A stretch of DNA of 64,000 bases from DATMNR01 sp963702765 (GCA_963702765.1 CAVPEB010000005.1:62001-126000); one strand, 5' to 3'. Shown: positions 1 to 9,465, counted from the stretch's first letter. Numbers and translations: made by a program. The notes: generated by a model from the letters alone, not told the origin.

Positions 1-786
1 CCCCAAAGCGGGTGTTCAGGAGCGAATATTTTACCAGCAACAATTCCTCCCCGATCGATATGTTCATCACGTCCGGCAATCTGTGGGGCAAGTGTCAAGA
101 AAAGTTCATCAAGGCGCTTTTCTGAAAGAAAGGTTCCAAATAGCTTTGGACCACCTTCAGTAAGTATTATATTGCAACTACGTACACGCGTCACCTCATT
201 CAGGATATCTTGAGCGCTAAGTGGTGTATTTTTAGCAATCGTAGCGATTTGCACTGATGGCGGTAAATTCTGAGTAATTATACGTTCGCGACCATGTTTT
301 GTGGTGACAATGAGAACTGAAATCTCCGAGGAATGGAAAACAGGCAAATGAAGGTTGATATTACCAAGTTCAGTTACAAAGACGTTAAGTGGAAGTTCTG
401 ACTTTCCCAGATTACTACGAAGCTGTGAGTAAGCATCTGTGAGAGGTGGATAAATATGTGAGGGAGTCCAAAGATGATTGCTTGCTATACGAAGTGTCCC
501 CGCGCCTACGATGATTGCATCTGAAATTGCTCGTAGTATTCCCATCAGCACATGATCTTGTTGATTGGAGCCGCTAATTTCTGAGCTATTATTATGGCCA
601 GGCACATTCAGGGTCACTGCTCCATCAAGCGTGGAGACAAAGTTGCCGATGATATAAGGTATGTTTGTACGGAGATGGGAAAGAAAGATGGCCATATAGG
701 TTTGTCAAAGCAGGTGGAAGAGGTAATTCGTAGCCAAATGTTTCCCCAAACAGGTGTTCAAAAGCAGTCAATTGAAAATCGTTCAT
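1..786 (-). pseudogene. RibD C-terminal-type pyrimidine reductase family protein, frameshifted and cut by the window edge
   Basis: Two overlapping frames on the minus strand together encode one protein. The first frame starts at ATG 784-786 (MNDFQLTAFEHLFGE) and would stop at 625-627. The second is open from about 700 to the window edge and contains YIIGNFVSTLDG, the classic start of the RibD C-terminal / dihydrofolate-reductase-like domain. It continues with MGILRAISDAIIVGAGTLR, ILTEGGPKLFG and LDELFLTLAPQIAGRD, all typical of this NADPH-dependent reductase fold. The switch lies at about 665-690 and needs one base skipped. No deaminase domain precedes it, so this is a stand-alone reductase rather than a full bifunctional RibD; its substrate is unknown. 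The C-terminal end lies outside the window. Confidence 0.8.
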
Positions 787-864
787 GACCTAACTTCCTA
801 CGTGTTGTGATTTTGGAGCAATATTGTTCATAGAATTTCTTCGTGTTCTACAAAAGACATCTTC

Positions 865-1773
865 CTATTCTTTCGTTGATGACACTCGTTCGAATTGAAT
901 CACTCGAATTATTCCTAAGAATAAAAACAGAAGCGCAACTTGTGAAAAGAAGAAGTTCGCTTCATTCGTAGATATTGAGGAAATTGGTCCACTCAGCACT
1001 TTTGCAAGGAAATAATTTGAGGGGTTAAATTCTTTAGCGAAAAGAGCAAGAATTAATAGAATGAGCGGAACGCAACCGAAGAGGAATGTAGACCCAGGTT
1101 GAGATTTCCATAATGTGGGACGCATCCACCAGACGAGTAATGAAAGTACAAGTGCTGTGCTAGCTATCGCATTTTCGAGGGAGTTGAGAGAACGCTCACT
1201 AGATGGAGTCAGAAAATATATAAGTGTAACAACGATACAAACGAAGATCGGTGCAAGCCCGAAGAGCCAGGCTTCCAGGCGATTGATTGGCGTTTTATCT
1301 ATTGAAAGGCAAATGTAAGCGCCAAGTAGTGTAATGCATGTCGCTGCGTTTAGAAGTGTATGAACGCGTAAACTAAGATCGTTGTTTAAAGCAAAGATAC
1401 TAATATGGATAGTCATGAAGATAGCCCAAATAATTCCAAAAAAGCTGCCAATGCGAATCCAGTTTGAATGAGTAAGGACTAGTAAAGTAATCCAGCTTAA
1501 GCACACACATATTACATGCACCTGAAAAACCCATATTCCGGAATAGTAGCCATCTAGCCAGCCCTGAGTAAGCAAGCTTTCGACGCTCAGGCCCAATACA
1601 AGCGTCAGCGAGAATATGATGATAAAGCGGGGAGTCCAGATGATTGGTGTAAGAGAAATGTTAGATTCAACCTGCTCGTTGTTTTCAAGTGAAACTTTTT
1701 TCTCGCTCGTTTTATTTTCCGACTCACTTTTTAAGGAGTCTTCGATTTCTGGTTTGATGGCGCGTTCTGCCAT
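865..1773 (-). CDS. Polytopic membrane protein of unknown function
   Basis: This 302-residue protein has a charged, Glu/Ser/Lys-rich cytoplasmic N-terminus of about 45 residues. About eight hydrophobic segments follow (for example FIIIFSLTLVLGLSVESLL near 50 and VALLFLFLGIIRVIQF near the end). I recognise no family motif. A GGGGA sequence lies just upstream of the ATG. The gene is followed on the same strand by the broken reductase. It is probably an integral cytoplasmic-membrane protein; no function is proposed. Confidence 0.7.
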   Translation of the reverse strand: MAERAIKPEIEDSLKSESENKTSEKKVSLENNEQVESNISLTPIIWTPRFIIIFSLTLVLGLSVESLLTQGWLDGYYSGIWVFQVHVICVCLSWITLLVLTHSNWIRIGSFFGIIWAIFMTIHISIFALNNDLSLRVHTLLNAATCITLLGAYICLSIDKTPINRLEAWLFGLAPIFVCIVVTLIYFLTPSSERSLNSLENAIASTALVLSLLVWWMRPTLWKSQPGSTFLFGCVPLILLILALFAKEFNPSNYFLAKVLSGPISSISTNEANFFFSQVALLFLFLGIIRVIQFERVSSTKE

Positions 1774-1951
1774 GCAGTCCCCTACAACTTTTTGTTCAAT
1801 TCAAATGCTGTTGATTACAATTAGGAAGCTCAATTTGAATAATTACGTCCAGATGCTTGTATTGTACTCTTAAGATACACTCCACGCAATTAAAACGTGA
1901 TAGACAGTTAAAAGGTACTTTGAAGAAGGGATATGGAATGAATTTGAAAGA

Positions 1952-3343
1952 TTATCGTATGTTTCTTTGTGCTTCGACGGCTTGATTGAGAAGTGTTTTT
2001 AAGCTCTCACTGAAGCGAACGGGATAGGGTTTATCAAATGTGAGATTGCGATATTGAATTGGAATTGCCTGTAAATTCTGCTGAGCTAGTTCGCGGATTT
2101 CTGTTAATGGAGGCAAACTACCAGGAATAATTTTACCATTGTGCATAACGGGTCGTAGAAGGCGTTGATAGTTATCAGGATGCGGCTCATGCTCAAGCTG
2201 GATGATATCTTCCTCCCAATGTGGGTGCCGGTATATTTCTTTTTTACCCGGCCAAGTGGATTTGATACCGGCAGTTTTTACTTTGGGGTACTGGTTGCCT
2301 TCCTCATCAACATACCACACTTCCTTATAAACTCCGCCGAGTGCTCCTCCTTCAATACCTCGCTCTGCGGAGCCTAGGCCACCACCAAGAGCAGTACCTA
2401 TGCCAAATGAATCGATAGCAGCTCCGGCATTCAAGAGATCAGTTATTTTCCATTCATCGAGATCACCACTGGCAAGGATGCGTACATTGTTTAAACCTGC
2501 CAAGTCGAGTTGTTCTCGCACATAGATGCTATCATCGACTATGTCACCACTGTCGAGGCGCACTGCTGCGAGAGTGTGTCCCAGAATTTCTTGCGAGCGT
2601 AATGCCACTACAATGGCAGTATGGATGGCCTGACGAGGATCATAGGTGTCAAGTAAGAGAGTATAGCGGTTGTAAGCGGCAGCAATGGCTTCAAATGCAT
2701 CTTCTTCAGTCGGGAATAATTCGATGAGAGCGTGTGGAACGGTGCCAGTTGCAGGTAAACGGAACTCGTATGCTGCATCGAGCAATGAAGTGCTTGCACA
2801 TCCTCCGATATAGGAGGCTCTTGCTACAGTTAGAGGTTCTTGTGCTCTACGGAAAGCAAATTCTGCTACTCGACGTGGGTGGCCTTGTTCAGCAGCAAAG
2901 ACAATTCTACTGGCTTTCGTAGCGATTAGAGTTGAGAGATTAATAGCTTGAAGCAAGCCAGATTCGAGCAGGATCGCTTCACGAAATGGAGCTGTGACGC
3001 GTAAGATTGGCTCATTGGGAAAAGCGATAGACCCTTCTGGCATGGCTAGAATTTCGCCAGTGAAACGCAATTCAGCCAAGTTATCAAGAAAGTCGGAGTC
3101 ATAATCGCGAATATGCGCAAGGAAGCGTAGGTCTTCAGAGGTATAACGAAATGCCTGAGCAAATTCCAAAGCAGTCTCTATACCTGCTATGAGTAAATAC
3201 GCTCCTCCGAAAGGGGCAGTACGAGTATAGAGATCGAAAGTAGTAAGCCCATTGAGGCCAGCACGCCAAGAAACAAATGCACTGTCTGGATGATAAAGGT
3301 CTGTCATAAGCCCAGGGTGAATACTTGGTACACGACGAAGCAT
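1952..3343 (-). CDS. pncB: Nicotinate phosphoribosyltransferase
   Basis: It converts nicotinate, PRPP and ATP to nicotinate mononucleotide in the NAD salvage (Preiss-Handler) pathway. Family features are the N-terminal LMTDLYHPDSAFVSW, TFDLYTRTAPFGGAYLL, the HPRRVAEFAFRRAQ segment, a TVPHALIELFP loop, VRLDSGDI and ILASGDLDEWKI. ATG 3341-3343 (MLRRVPSIHPG) is preferred because AAGGAA lies seven bases upstream. The upstream in-frame ATG at 3391 has no ribosome-binding site, so the protein is about 463 residues, a normal length. The gene is monocistronic, reading away from the cox leader. Confidence 0.93.
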   Translation of the reverse strand: MLRRVPSIHPGLMTDLYHPDSAFVSWRAGLNGLTTFDLYTRTAPFGGAYLLIAGIETALEFAQAFRYTSEDLRFLAHIRDYDSDFLDNLAELRFTGEILAMPEGSIAFPNEPILRVTAPFREAILLESGLLQAINLSTLIATKASRIVFAAEQGHPRRVAEFAFRRAQEPLTVARASYIGGCASTSLLDAAYEFRLPATGTVPHALIELFPTEEDAFEAIAAAYNRYTLLLDTYDPRQAIHTAIVVALRSQEILGHTLAAVRLDSGDIVDDSIYVREQLDLAGLNNVRILASGDLDEWKITDLLNAGAAIDSFGIGTALGGGLGSAERGIEGGALGGVYKEVWYVDEEGNQYPKVKTAGIKSTWPGKKEIYRHPHWEEDIIQLEHEPHPDNYQRLLRPVMHNGKIIPGSLPPLTEIRELAQQNLQAIPIQYRNLTFDKPYPVRFSESLKTLLNQAVEAQRNIR

Positions 3344-3847
3344 AACTGATTTCCTTGTTGCATCTACAATGATATTTGACTTCGTGTACATTGTACTATA
3401 AATCTGTAAAAATTGAATGAGGAAGAGAGCAAATTGTGCTAATTACAACAATTGACATGAAACTTCCTGTATGATACGCTCTAAAGCGTTACAAGCCTTT
3501 TATGGGGTTGTAGTGTCGCCAGGCGCTGTGATTGTAACAGCTCAACGTATCCACAACTAGTTAGATTATTTTAAAAACCTCAATCTGGTTAGAAAGGAGC
3601 ACTGAAGAGTTACCGTATTTGTCCTCGAGTGAGAACTTCTGCAAAGCTGCACAGTGCATGTTCTTGCGACTAACCAAATGAGCTTTGCAACAAACAAACG
3701 ACATTTTCCAGAATGTGCTACAGGAATAAAGTTATCTGATTAGCACAAAACTATGCTCGATTTGGCTTGAACAAAGTTGTCACGTTTGCTCATTGTTTTT
3801 GGTACAAGCATGAGCTTGGCGTGATTAAAACAGATGGAGGACCATCG
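3344..3847 (+). promoter_or_regulatory. Intergenic region and long leader before coxSLM, with interleaved complementary segments
   Basis: About 500 bases have no credible gene between pncB and coxS. A TTGACA at 3452-3457 could be a -35 element for the cox operon, but the matching -10 is weak. Downstream, TGGTTAG (3586-3592) can pair with CTAACCA (3670-3676), and TGCAAAGCT (3640-3648) can pair with AGCTTTGCA (3681-3689). The order a-b-a'-b' means the helices either form a pseudoknot or exclude one another, as in RNA switches. Being upstream of a molybdenum hydroxylase operon makes regulation by cofactor or substrate possible. I cannot match it to the Moco RNA consensus. Confidence 0.4.
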
Positions 3848-4354
3848 ATGGCAACGAAGCGCGAAATCACCGTCACTGTGAATGGACAGCAATACCATTC
3901 GCAGGTTGAACCCCGATTGTTGCTGGTACATTATTTACGAGATGTACTTGATCTCACAGGAACGCACATTGGTTGTGACACCTCGCAGTGTGGCGCTTGT
4001 ACGGTAATGATTAATGGCGAATCCGCCAAAGCATGTACCGTACTGGCTGTACAGGCTGATGGAAGTGAAGTGACAACTATTGAAGGACTGGCCCCTGAGG
4101 GTAGTCTTCATCCAATCCAGGAAGGCTTCTGGGAGAAGCATGGTCTACAATGTGGCTTTTGCACTCCTGGAATGATTATGGCTTCCTATCAACTGCTCAA
4201 AAACAATCCCAACCCGACCGAAGCTGAAATACGCAAAGGTCTCGAAGGCAATATCTGCCGCTGCACTGGCTATCAGAATATTGTACGTGCTGTACAGTAT
4301 GCTGCTGAGCAAATGCGTACAGAGGTTGCTGCTCCAGCAGGCGCGGGTGAGTAG
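3848..4354 (+). CDS. coxS: CO dehydrogenase-type small subunit, [2Fe-2S] protein
   Basis: This is the iron-sulfur subunit of a xanthine-oxidase-family molybdenum hydroxylase; it passes electrons from the Mo site to the FAD subunit. The plant-ferredoxin-type cluster is ligated by Cys43, 48, 51 and 63 (GCDTSQCGAC...AC). The second cluster is ligated by Cys102, 105, 137 and 139 (QCGFCTPGM...NICRCTGYQNIV). The start at ATG 3848 follows GATGGAGGA at 3833-3841; the 168 residues are standard for CoxS. An upstream in-frame extension to 3767 lacks homology. It is first in the S-L-M operon. Confidence 0.95.
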   Translation: MATKREITVTVNGQQYHSQVEPRLLLVHYLRDVLDLTGTHIGCDTSQCGACTVMINGESAKACTVLAVQADGSEVTTIEGLAPEGSLHPIQEGFWEKHGLQCGFCTPGMIMASYQLLKNNPNPTEAEIRKGLEGNICRCTGYQNIVRAVQYAAEQMRTEVAAPAGAGE

Positions 4355-4450
4355 TTTTTTGGAGTAGAGGAACCATTGCATTTAACCTTGCATTGAGTAT
4401 TTACAGTTGTCACAACTTCTACTTCTCATAATGAGAAAGGAGATGCACAC

Positions 4451-6784
4451 ATGGGTGTTGCAGCTATGCTTGGTGCGCCTATTAAAAGGCGTGAAGACCC
4501 CCGTTTGATAACTGGTCAGGCGACCTATGTTGACGATATCAAACTCCATGGCATGCTCCACATGTCGGTTTTACGCAGTCCCTACGGGCATGCTCGAATT
4601 AACAGCATAAACACAGAAGCTGCCAGAAACCTTCCGGGAGTTCGAGCTGTGTATACAGCAGAAGACTTGAAAGGCGCTGTAGGCAATATCGCTATTGCTG
4701 TTCCACTGGGAAAAATTGCGGAAGGCATGGGAAATCGCGGCGCACTAGCCGAGGGCAAAGTACGCTTTTATGGCGATCCAGTCGCGGTTGTAATCGCAGA
4801 GGATCGGTATACCGCTCGCGATGGAAGGGACTTGATCGAAGTCGATTATGAGCCTCTACCTGCTGCCATTGACCTTGAGAAGGCAATGCAGCCAGATGCT
4901 CCAATATTGTATGAAGAGTTTGACACAAATGTTGCATTTGGTATGCATCCTCCGACCGATGAGATTGACAAGGTTTTTGAGGAAACCTTAGCTAATGGCG
5001 GAGTTGTTGTTAAGCAACGCATGGTTAATCAACGCGTGGCTCCAGTTCCTATGGAGACACGAGGAGTAGTAGCAGAGTACCGCAAGTCTGATAAGAACCT
5101 TACCGTGTGGAGTTCGTCGCAGATCCCGCATTTACTGCGTAACATCCTGGCGGCACTGGTTGGTCTTCCCCAGCACCAGGTAAGAGTTATTGTACCAGAG
5201 GTTGGTGGAGGTTTTGGCTGCAAGCTGAATATTTATCCAGAGGAAATGGTAGCTGCTTTCGCAACTATGAAGCTGGGTCATCCAGTCAAATGGATTGAAG
5301 ACCGAAGTGAGAATCTGGCGGTTACGATCCATGGTCGTGACCAGATCGATTATGTAGAGGTCGCTGCTACCAAAGAAGGCAAAGTAACAGGGTTGAAGGT
5401 ACATGGCATCTCTGATCTGGGTGCATATTGTCAGATATTCACCGATGTGATTATGATCGCCTTCGGATTCCCTGTGTCTTGTGGGGCCTACGACATTCCA
5501 ACGATACATCTAAGTGCTGATATCGTCTTCACAAATAAGGCTCCAACCGATGCTTATCGTGGAGCAGGACGCCCAGAAGCGACATATGTTGCTGAAAGGG
5601 CTATAGACCTGGTTGCACACGAATTGGGCAAGGATCCTGCTGAGGTGCGCAGATTAAACTTTATCCAGCCAGACCAGTTCCCATACAAGTCAGCGGCCGG
5701 GGCAGTTTATGATACGGGCAATTATGAAGGTGCACTGGATAAGGCGCTGCAGATAGCTGATTATAGTGGCCTTCGAGCCGAGCAAGCACAAAAACGTGCT
5801 GAGGGCAAGATAATGGGGATCGGGTTATCCTCCTATATCGAGATCTGCGGATTTGGCCCCAAGGGAAGTGCCCCGGTTGGTCTCTATGAGAGCGCTCGAG
5901 TGCGTGTCGAGCAAAGTGGCACTGTGATGGTCTATACAGGCTCATCCCCGCATGGTCAGGGAGAAGAGACGACATTTGCCCAGATCGTTGCTGAGGAGTT
6001 CAGTATTCCAGTTGAAAGTGTCATGATTTTGCATGGTGATACGGACTCCACACCAGAAGGACGTGGCACGTATGGTAGTCGTACTACAGCGGTAGGTGGT
6101 TCGGCGGTCTACAATGCAACTCAGAGACTTAAAGAGAAGATGAAGCTGATTGCTTCACACATGTTGGAAGCCAGTGCATCTGACGTGACACTGGAAGATG
6201 GTAAATTCTCTGTTGCAGGTTCTCCTCAGAAGGCAGTGGCTTTCGCAGAAGTAGCTGCAACGGCTAATCTCTCCAATACATTGGCACCTGGAATCGAGCC
6301 TGGCCTGGAGACGACTGTATTCTTTGAGCCGGATGCCTGTGTCTTCCCCTTTGGCACGCATGTATGTGTGGTCGAGATCGACAAGGGTACCGGGAATGTA
6401 GAAATTAAGCGCTTCGTAGCGGTCGACGACTGTGGACGCCAACTCAACCCCATGCTTGTTGAAGGACAGGTGCATGGTGGTCTTGCACAAGGTATAGGAC
6501 AGGCTTTGATTGAGGGAGTTGTGTATGGTGAGGATGGCCAGCTTCTGACAGCAACATTGACAGATTATGCTATGCCAATTGCTCCAGAGCTCCCAAGCTT
6601 TGAAACTGATAGCACTGTCACGTTGACCACGGTTAATCCACTAGGTGTCAAGGGTGTTGGCGAGGCTGGAACTATTGGCTCTACGCCGGCAGTAGCCAAC
6701 GCTGTTGCTGATGCGTTGGGTGTTGCGCATGTTGATATGCCGTTTACGCCAGAAAAAATGTGGAAGATCATCCACCAGAAGTAG
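4451..6784 (+). CDS. coxL: Form II CO dehydrogenase-type large subunit (molybdopterin-binding)
   Basis: This is the catalytic subunit that binds molybdopterin cytosine dinucleotide, 777 residues. It begins GAPIKRREDPRLITGQATYVDD, as in the family. The diagnostic active-site loop reads AYRGAGR (about residues 368-374), the form II signature; form I CO dehydrogenases have AYXCSFR. VPEVGGGFGCK and the C-terminal GVGEAGTIGS with the catalytic glutamate (about 738) are present. Form II enzymes are not proven CO oxidisers and may act on other carbonyl or heterocyclic compounds. AAAGGAG precedes the ATG, and a short palindrome (4423-4437) overlaps the ribosome-binding region. It lies 96 bases after coxS. 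Confidence 0.93.
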   Translation: MGVAAMLGAPIKRREDPRLITGQATYVDDIKLHGMLHMSVLRSPYGHARINSINTEAARNLPGVRAVYTAEDLKGAVGNIAIAVPLGKIAEGMGNRGALAEGKVRFYGDPVAVVIAEDRYTARDGRDLIEVDYEPLPAAIDLEKAMQPDAPILYEEFDTNVAFGMHPPTDEIDKVFEETLANGGVVVKQRMVNQRVAPVPMETRGVVAEYRKSDKNLTVWSSSQIPHLLRNILAALVGLPQHQVRVIVPEVGGGFGCKLNIYPEEMVAAFATMKLGHPVKWIEDRSENLAVTIHGRDQIDYVEVAATKEGKVTGLKVHGISDLGAYCQIFTDVIMIAFGFPVSCGAYDIPTIHLSADIVFTNKAPTDAYRGAGRPEATYVAERAIDLVAHELGKDPAEVRRLNFIQPDQFPYKSAAGAVYDTGNYEGALDKALQIADYSGLRAEQAQKRAEGKIMGIGLSSYIEICGFGPKGSAPVGLYESARVRVEQSGTVMVYTGSSPHGQGEETTFAQIVAEEFSIPVESVMILHGDTDSTPEGRGTYGSRTTAVGGSAVYNATQRLKEKMKLIASHMLEASASDVTLEDGKFSVAGSPQKAVAFAEVAATANLSNTLAPGIEPGLETTVFFEPDACVFPFGTHVCVVEIDKGTGNVEIKRFVAVDDCGRQLNPMLVEGQVHGGLAQGIGQALIEGVVYGEDGQLLTATLTDYAMPIAPELPSFETDSTVTLTTVNPLGVKGVGEAGTIGSTPAVANAVADALGVAHVDMPFTPEKMWKIIHQK

Positions 6785-6820
6785 TGGCTCAATTTATAGT
6801 GCCCGAAAGGAGAAAACAGT

Positions 6821-7762
6821 ATGTCTGTTCCAGCAGCATTTGATTATCATCCCGCTACGTCAGTGGATGAGGCTATAGCACTTCTGCAACAGTATGGTGA
6901 CGATGCCAAGTTACTGGCGGGTGGGCATAGCCTGTTGCCCACGATGAAACTGCGCCTGGCGCAGCCCGCACATTTGATTGACCTTGGTAAGATCAGCGAT
7001 CTCTCTTATATTCGCGATGATGGCGATTTTGTAGCCGTTGGCGCGATGACGAGGTATGTAGATCTTGAGCGTTCAGATCTCATCAAGCAACATTTTGCCT
7101 TATTGCCGGAGGGAGTAGATCTCATTGGCGATCAGCAAGTACGCAACTGGGGTACTATCGGCGGAAGTATTGCACACTCTGATCCTGCCTCGGATACTCC
7201 AGGAATGGTACTGGCATTGAAAGCCGATATTGTGGCAAAAGGGCCAAACGGTGTGCGTACTATAAAGGCTGACGACTTCTTTATGGATATGATGCAGACT
7301 GCACTGGAGCCAAATGAAGTTATCACCGAGATCCGTTTCCCGAAACTTCCTGCTCATTCTGGTAGCGCATATACGAAGCTTGCAAACAGGGCTTCTCACT
7401 ATGCGGTGGTTGGATGCGCAGCAGTTATGACTTTTGATGATGAGGGTACTTGTACAGCGGCCAGCGTGGTTATCACAGGTGCTTCTGTGAAGGCATCCCG
7501 AGCCCATGCTGTTGAGGCTGCTCTTGTCGGTAAAAAGCGTGAGGGCGAATCTGAGGGAGGCATCGCAGGATTACTACATAGAGTTGGAGATGCCATTGGC
7601 GGTCATAAGCTGGATGAGGATGCTATAGCTGATGCTGCAAGCGTTGCAGCAGATGGTTTGGAGTTAGTATCTGATATCCATGGGTCTAAAGAGTACCGGT
7701 CAGAGATGTCTGCTGTATTGGCACGACGAGCTATTACGGCAGCAGTTGAGCGTGCTTCATAG
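6821..7762 (+). CDS. coxM: CO dehydrogenase-type medium subunit, FAD-binding
   Basis: This is the flavoprotein subunit that accepts electrons from CoxS and passes them to the respiratory chain, 313 residues. FAD-binding motifs are AGGHSLLPTMKLRLA (about 33-47) and TIGGSIAHSDPASDTPG (about 110-126). The C-terminal CODH-FAD domain runs to the end. The start follows GAAAGGAG, 36 bases after coxL. Gene order S-L-M agrees with a form II system (form I is usually M-S-L). It ends at a strong hairpin shared with the convergent nitrilase-like gene. Confidence 0.94.
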   Translation: MSVPAAFDYHPATSVDEAIALLQQYGDDAKLLAGGHSLLPTMKLRLAQPAHLIDLGKISDLSYIRDDGDFVAVGAMTRYVDLERSDLIKQHFALLPEGVDLIGDQQVRNWGTIGGSIAHSDPASDTPGMVLALKADIVAKGPNGVRTIKADDFFMDMMQTALEPNEVITEIRFPKLPAHSGSAYTKLANRASHYAVVGCAAVMTFDDEGTCTAASVVITGASVKASRAHAVEAALVGKKREGESEGGIAGLLHRVGDAIGGHKLDEDAIADAASVAADGLELVSDIHGSKEYRSEMSAVLARRAITAAVERAS

Positions 7763-7767
7763 AAATT

Positions 7768-7827
7768 AGCAATAAATATAGCCAGGATAGGGCTTTCACA
7801 AGCTCTATCCTGGCTATATTTATTGCT
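7768..7827. terminator. Bidirectional hairpin between coxM and the nitrilase-like gene
   Basis: A perfect 23-bp inverted repeat (7768-7790 and 7805-7827) extends inward by four more pairs, including one G-U, leaving a six-base loop. It lies between convergent genes. The outer part of the stem is AT-rich, giving U-rich tails on both strands. Confidence 0.85.
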
Positions 7828-7839
7828 ATAGAAATTTGC

Positions 7840-8907
7840 TTATCGGTCGGGCTTGACCCAAATACCACGTTCATGCATCAAGTCGATTTGCTTTTGAATA
7901 ACCTTTTCCCGATACTCATCGTGCTTCATGGGTTCACGATCAAGGTAGAGATTTTTGGGATAAATAGGTTGTTCGTAAAGTATCTGATAGAGTTCTGTGC
8001 GTAAGTCTTTCATCCAGTTGTCCCATTGGGCTCGCGCTCGATGGTCACGTAAAGCTTCGATGTCAATGACACCTCCAACATAGGTTGAGCCAGCACCATA
8101 GTCCTGGCGACCAACAATTTGCCCTTTGTAGTTGATGATAAAGGATCGACCGCCGAACGTGTCGATGGGAGTGTCCTCCTCTGGGAAGAGATAGTAGGTA
8201 CCCATGTTGGGAGCAACTATATACATGTTGTTGTCGAGGGCGCGGGCGCGGCTCTGAATTTCAAATATCTCGTTGCCAGTAGCAGGATGAGGGTAGGAGG
8301 CACGATAGACTACTTCAGCACCATTCATGGCAAGAGCACGAGCATTTTCAGGATATGATCCTTCGTTTGCCATCATGATGCCTAGTCGACCTATTTCGGT
8401 GTCAACGACGGGCCAGAAAGCGTCAAGATTTCTGCCGTAACGATCAATCCACCAATCGAAAATGTCGTGAGGACAGACAGAATGCTCGACGGGGAAAAGT
8501 GGGGAGACCTTGTAATGCTGTAAGATTACTTCTCCCTGCGGATTGAGGATAAAGCCGACGTTGAAGAAACGATCTTTGATTTCAGGGTGGCGTGCTTTGG
8601 CCTGAGCCATAATGAAGGCATTATAGGTGCGTGCGATTTTCCCTAATTCTTCAGTTTCTTCCCCTGGTATATCTATGGCGCATTCTCGTGCGAACTGGAC
8701 ATGGTCAAGGTCGAGTACTTCATCATTGAAAGCCTGTAATGCGCCTTCGGGAAAGGCAATGAGTCGTACTGGTAGATCAAGGCTGGATAACCAGGAAGCA
8801 GCTTTGACGAGGTGCTTGAGATGTTCAATGTTTCTCATGATGTCAGAGCGTTTTCGAATTCCACGCACGGTTGGGATGAGTCCGACGGCAGTGTATGGTT
8901 TGATCAT
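7840..8907 (-). CDS. Nitrilase-superfamily protein with the catalytic cysteine replaced
   Basis: The 355-residue protein has the carbon-nitrogen hydrolase fold. The catalytic Glu is in AFPEGAL, the catalytic Lys is in LQHYKVSPLFP, and the C-terminal region reads GGRSFIINYKGQIVGRQ. Where the family has a Cys (C-x-D/N-x-x-x-P-E), this protein reads ANEGSYPEN, so Ala (codon GCA) occupies the nucleophile position and Glu follows. It is probably not a conventional amidase or nitrilase; a binding, decarboxylating or otherwise altered role is possible. AAAGGAGC precedes the ATG. It is convergent with coxM and may or may not be linked to CODH function. Confidence 0.8.
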   Translation of the reverse strand: MIKPYTAVGLIPTVRGIRKRSDIMRNIEHLKHLVKAASWLSSLDLPVRLIAFPEGALQAFNDEVLDLDHVQFARECAIDIPGEETEELGKIARTYNAFIMAQAKARHPEIKDRFFNVGFILNPQGEVILQHYKVSPLFPVEHSVCPHDIFDWWIDRYGRNLDAFWPVVDTEIGRLGIMMANEGSYPENARALAMNGAEVVYRASYPHPATGNEIFEIQSRARALDNNMYIVAPNMGTYYLFPEEDTPIDTFGGRSFIINYKGQIVGRQDYGAGSTYVGGVIDIEALRDHRARAQWDNWMKDLRTELYQILYEQPIYPKNLYLDREPMKHDEYREKVIQKQIDLMHERGIWVKPDR

Positions 8908-9004
8908 ACGGTGCTCCTTTGTTCTATGCGAGATTTCAATAGCAAATACTGCTAGAAGCAGGATATTACTGTTATCATTGCCGAGTCAAGGGCACTGAAT
9001 CATT

Positions 9005-9277
9005 TCAGGATGGTTCATCGATCGCGGAGGTAAGTTCTTCGATCACTTCAATGTCTGATTCTTTTAACGCCACCTCTGTCCCAGGATTATTGTGTGTAAC
9101 TTCGAACAGGATCATGGCATCATACGTGCTTTGACTGCTGATTAGTTGAAATTGCTGAATGTTAATAATTACATAGCTGGGATCACCTGGAACTTCTTTC
9201 CCGATGAGGTTGTTGGCCCATAAAGCGATTTCGTTGACAGTTGTCGCATGCTCATAGGCGAGTAAACGGGATTGCAT
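9005..9277 (-). CDS. Small conserved-looking hypothetical protein
   Basis: About 90 residues from the preferred ATG at 9275-9277 (MQSRLLAYEHATTVNEIALW), which follows AGAGAGG. An upstream in-frame ATG at 9340 adds only a Lys/Arg-rich stretch. The sequence is soluble, with alternating beta-like (PSYVIINIQQFQLI) and acidic segments, and ends in an acidic tail. I recognise no family. It sits upstream of the nitrilase-like gene on the same strand and could be cotranscribed with it. Confidence 0.5.
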   Translation of the reverse strand: MQSRLLAYEHATTVNEIALWANNLIGKEVPGDPSYVIINIQQFQLISSQSTYDAMILFEVTHNNPGTEVALKESDIEVIEELTSAIDEPS

Positions 9278-9465
9278 AGCACCTCTCTTTCTTTTCAGGA
9301 CGGGATTTTTCTTCGTACGTTTGCTTTTCGACAAAACCAAATTTATGTTTGTTGAGAGATACTATATCATATCTCTTTGCGCTGGTAGTACACATAAGAT
9401 GCTCTTCATCCGTTGTACTAGATAGAATCATTGGGCTGAGAGTATGTTTTGAGGAGTATAAAGCT

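Noticed and set aside
5132..5509. Minus-strand ORF within coxL
   Set aside because: Shadow of the highly conserved coxL gene; no domain or start signals.
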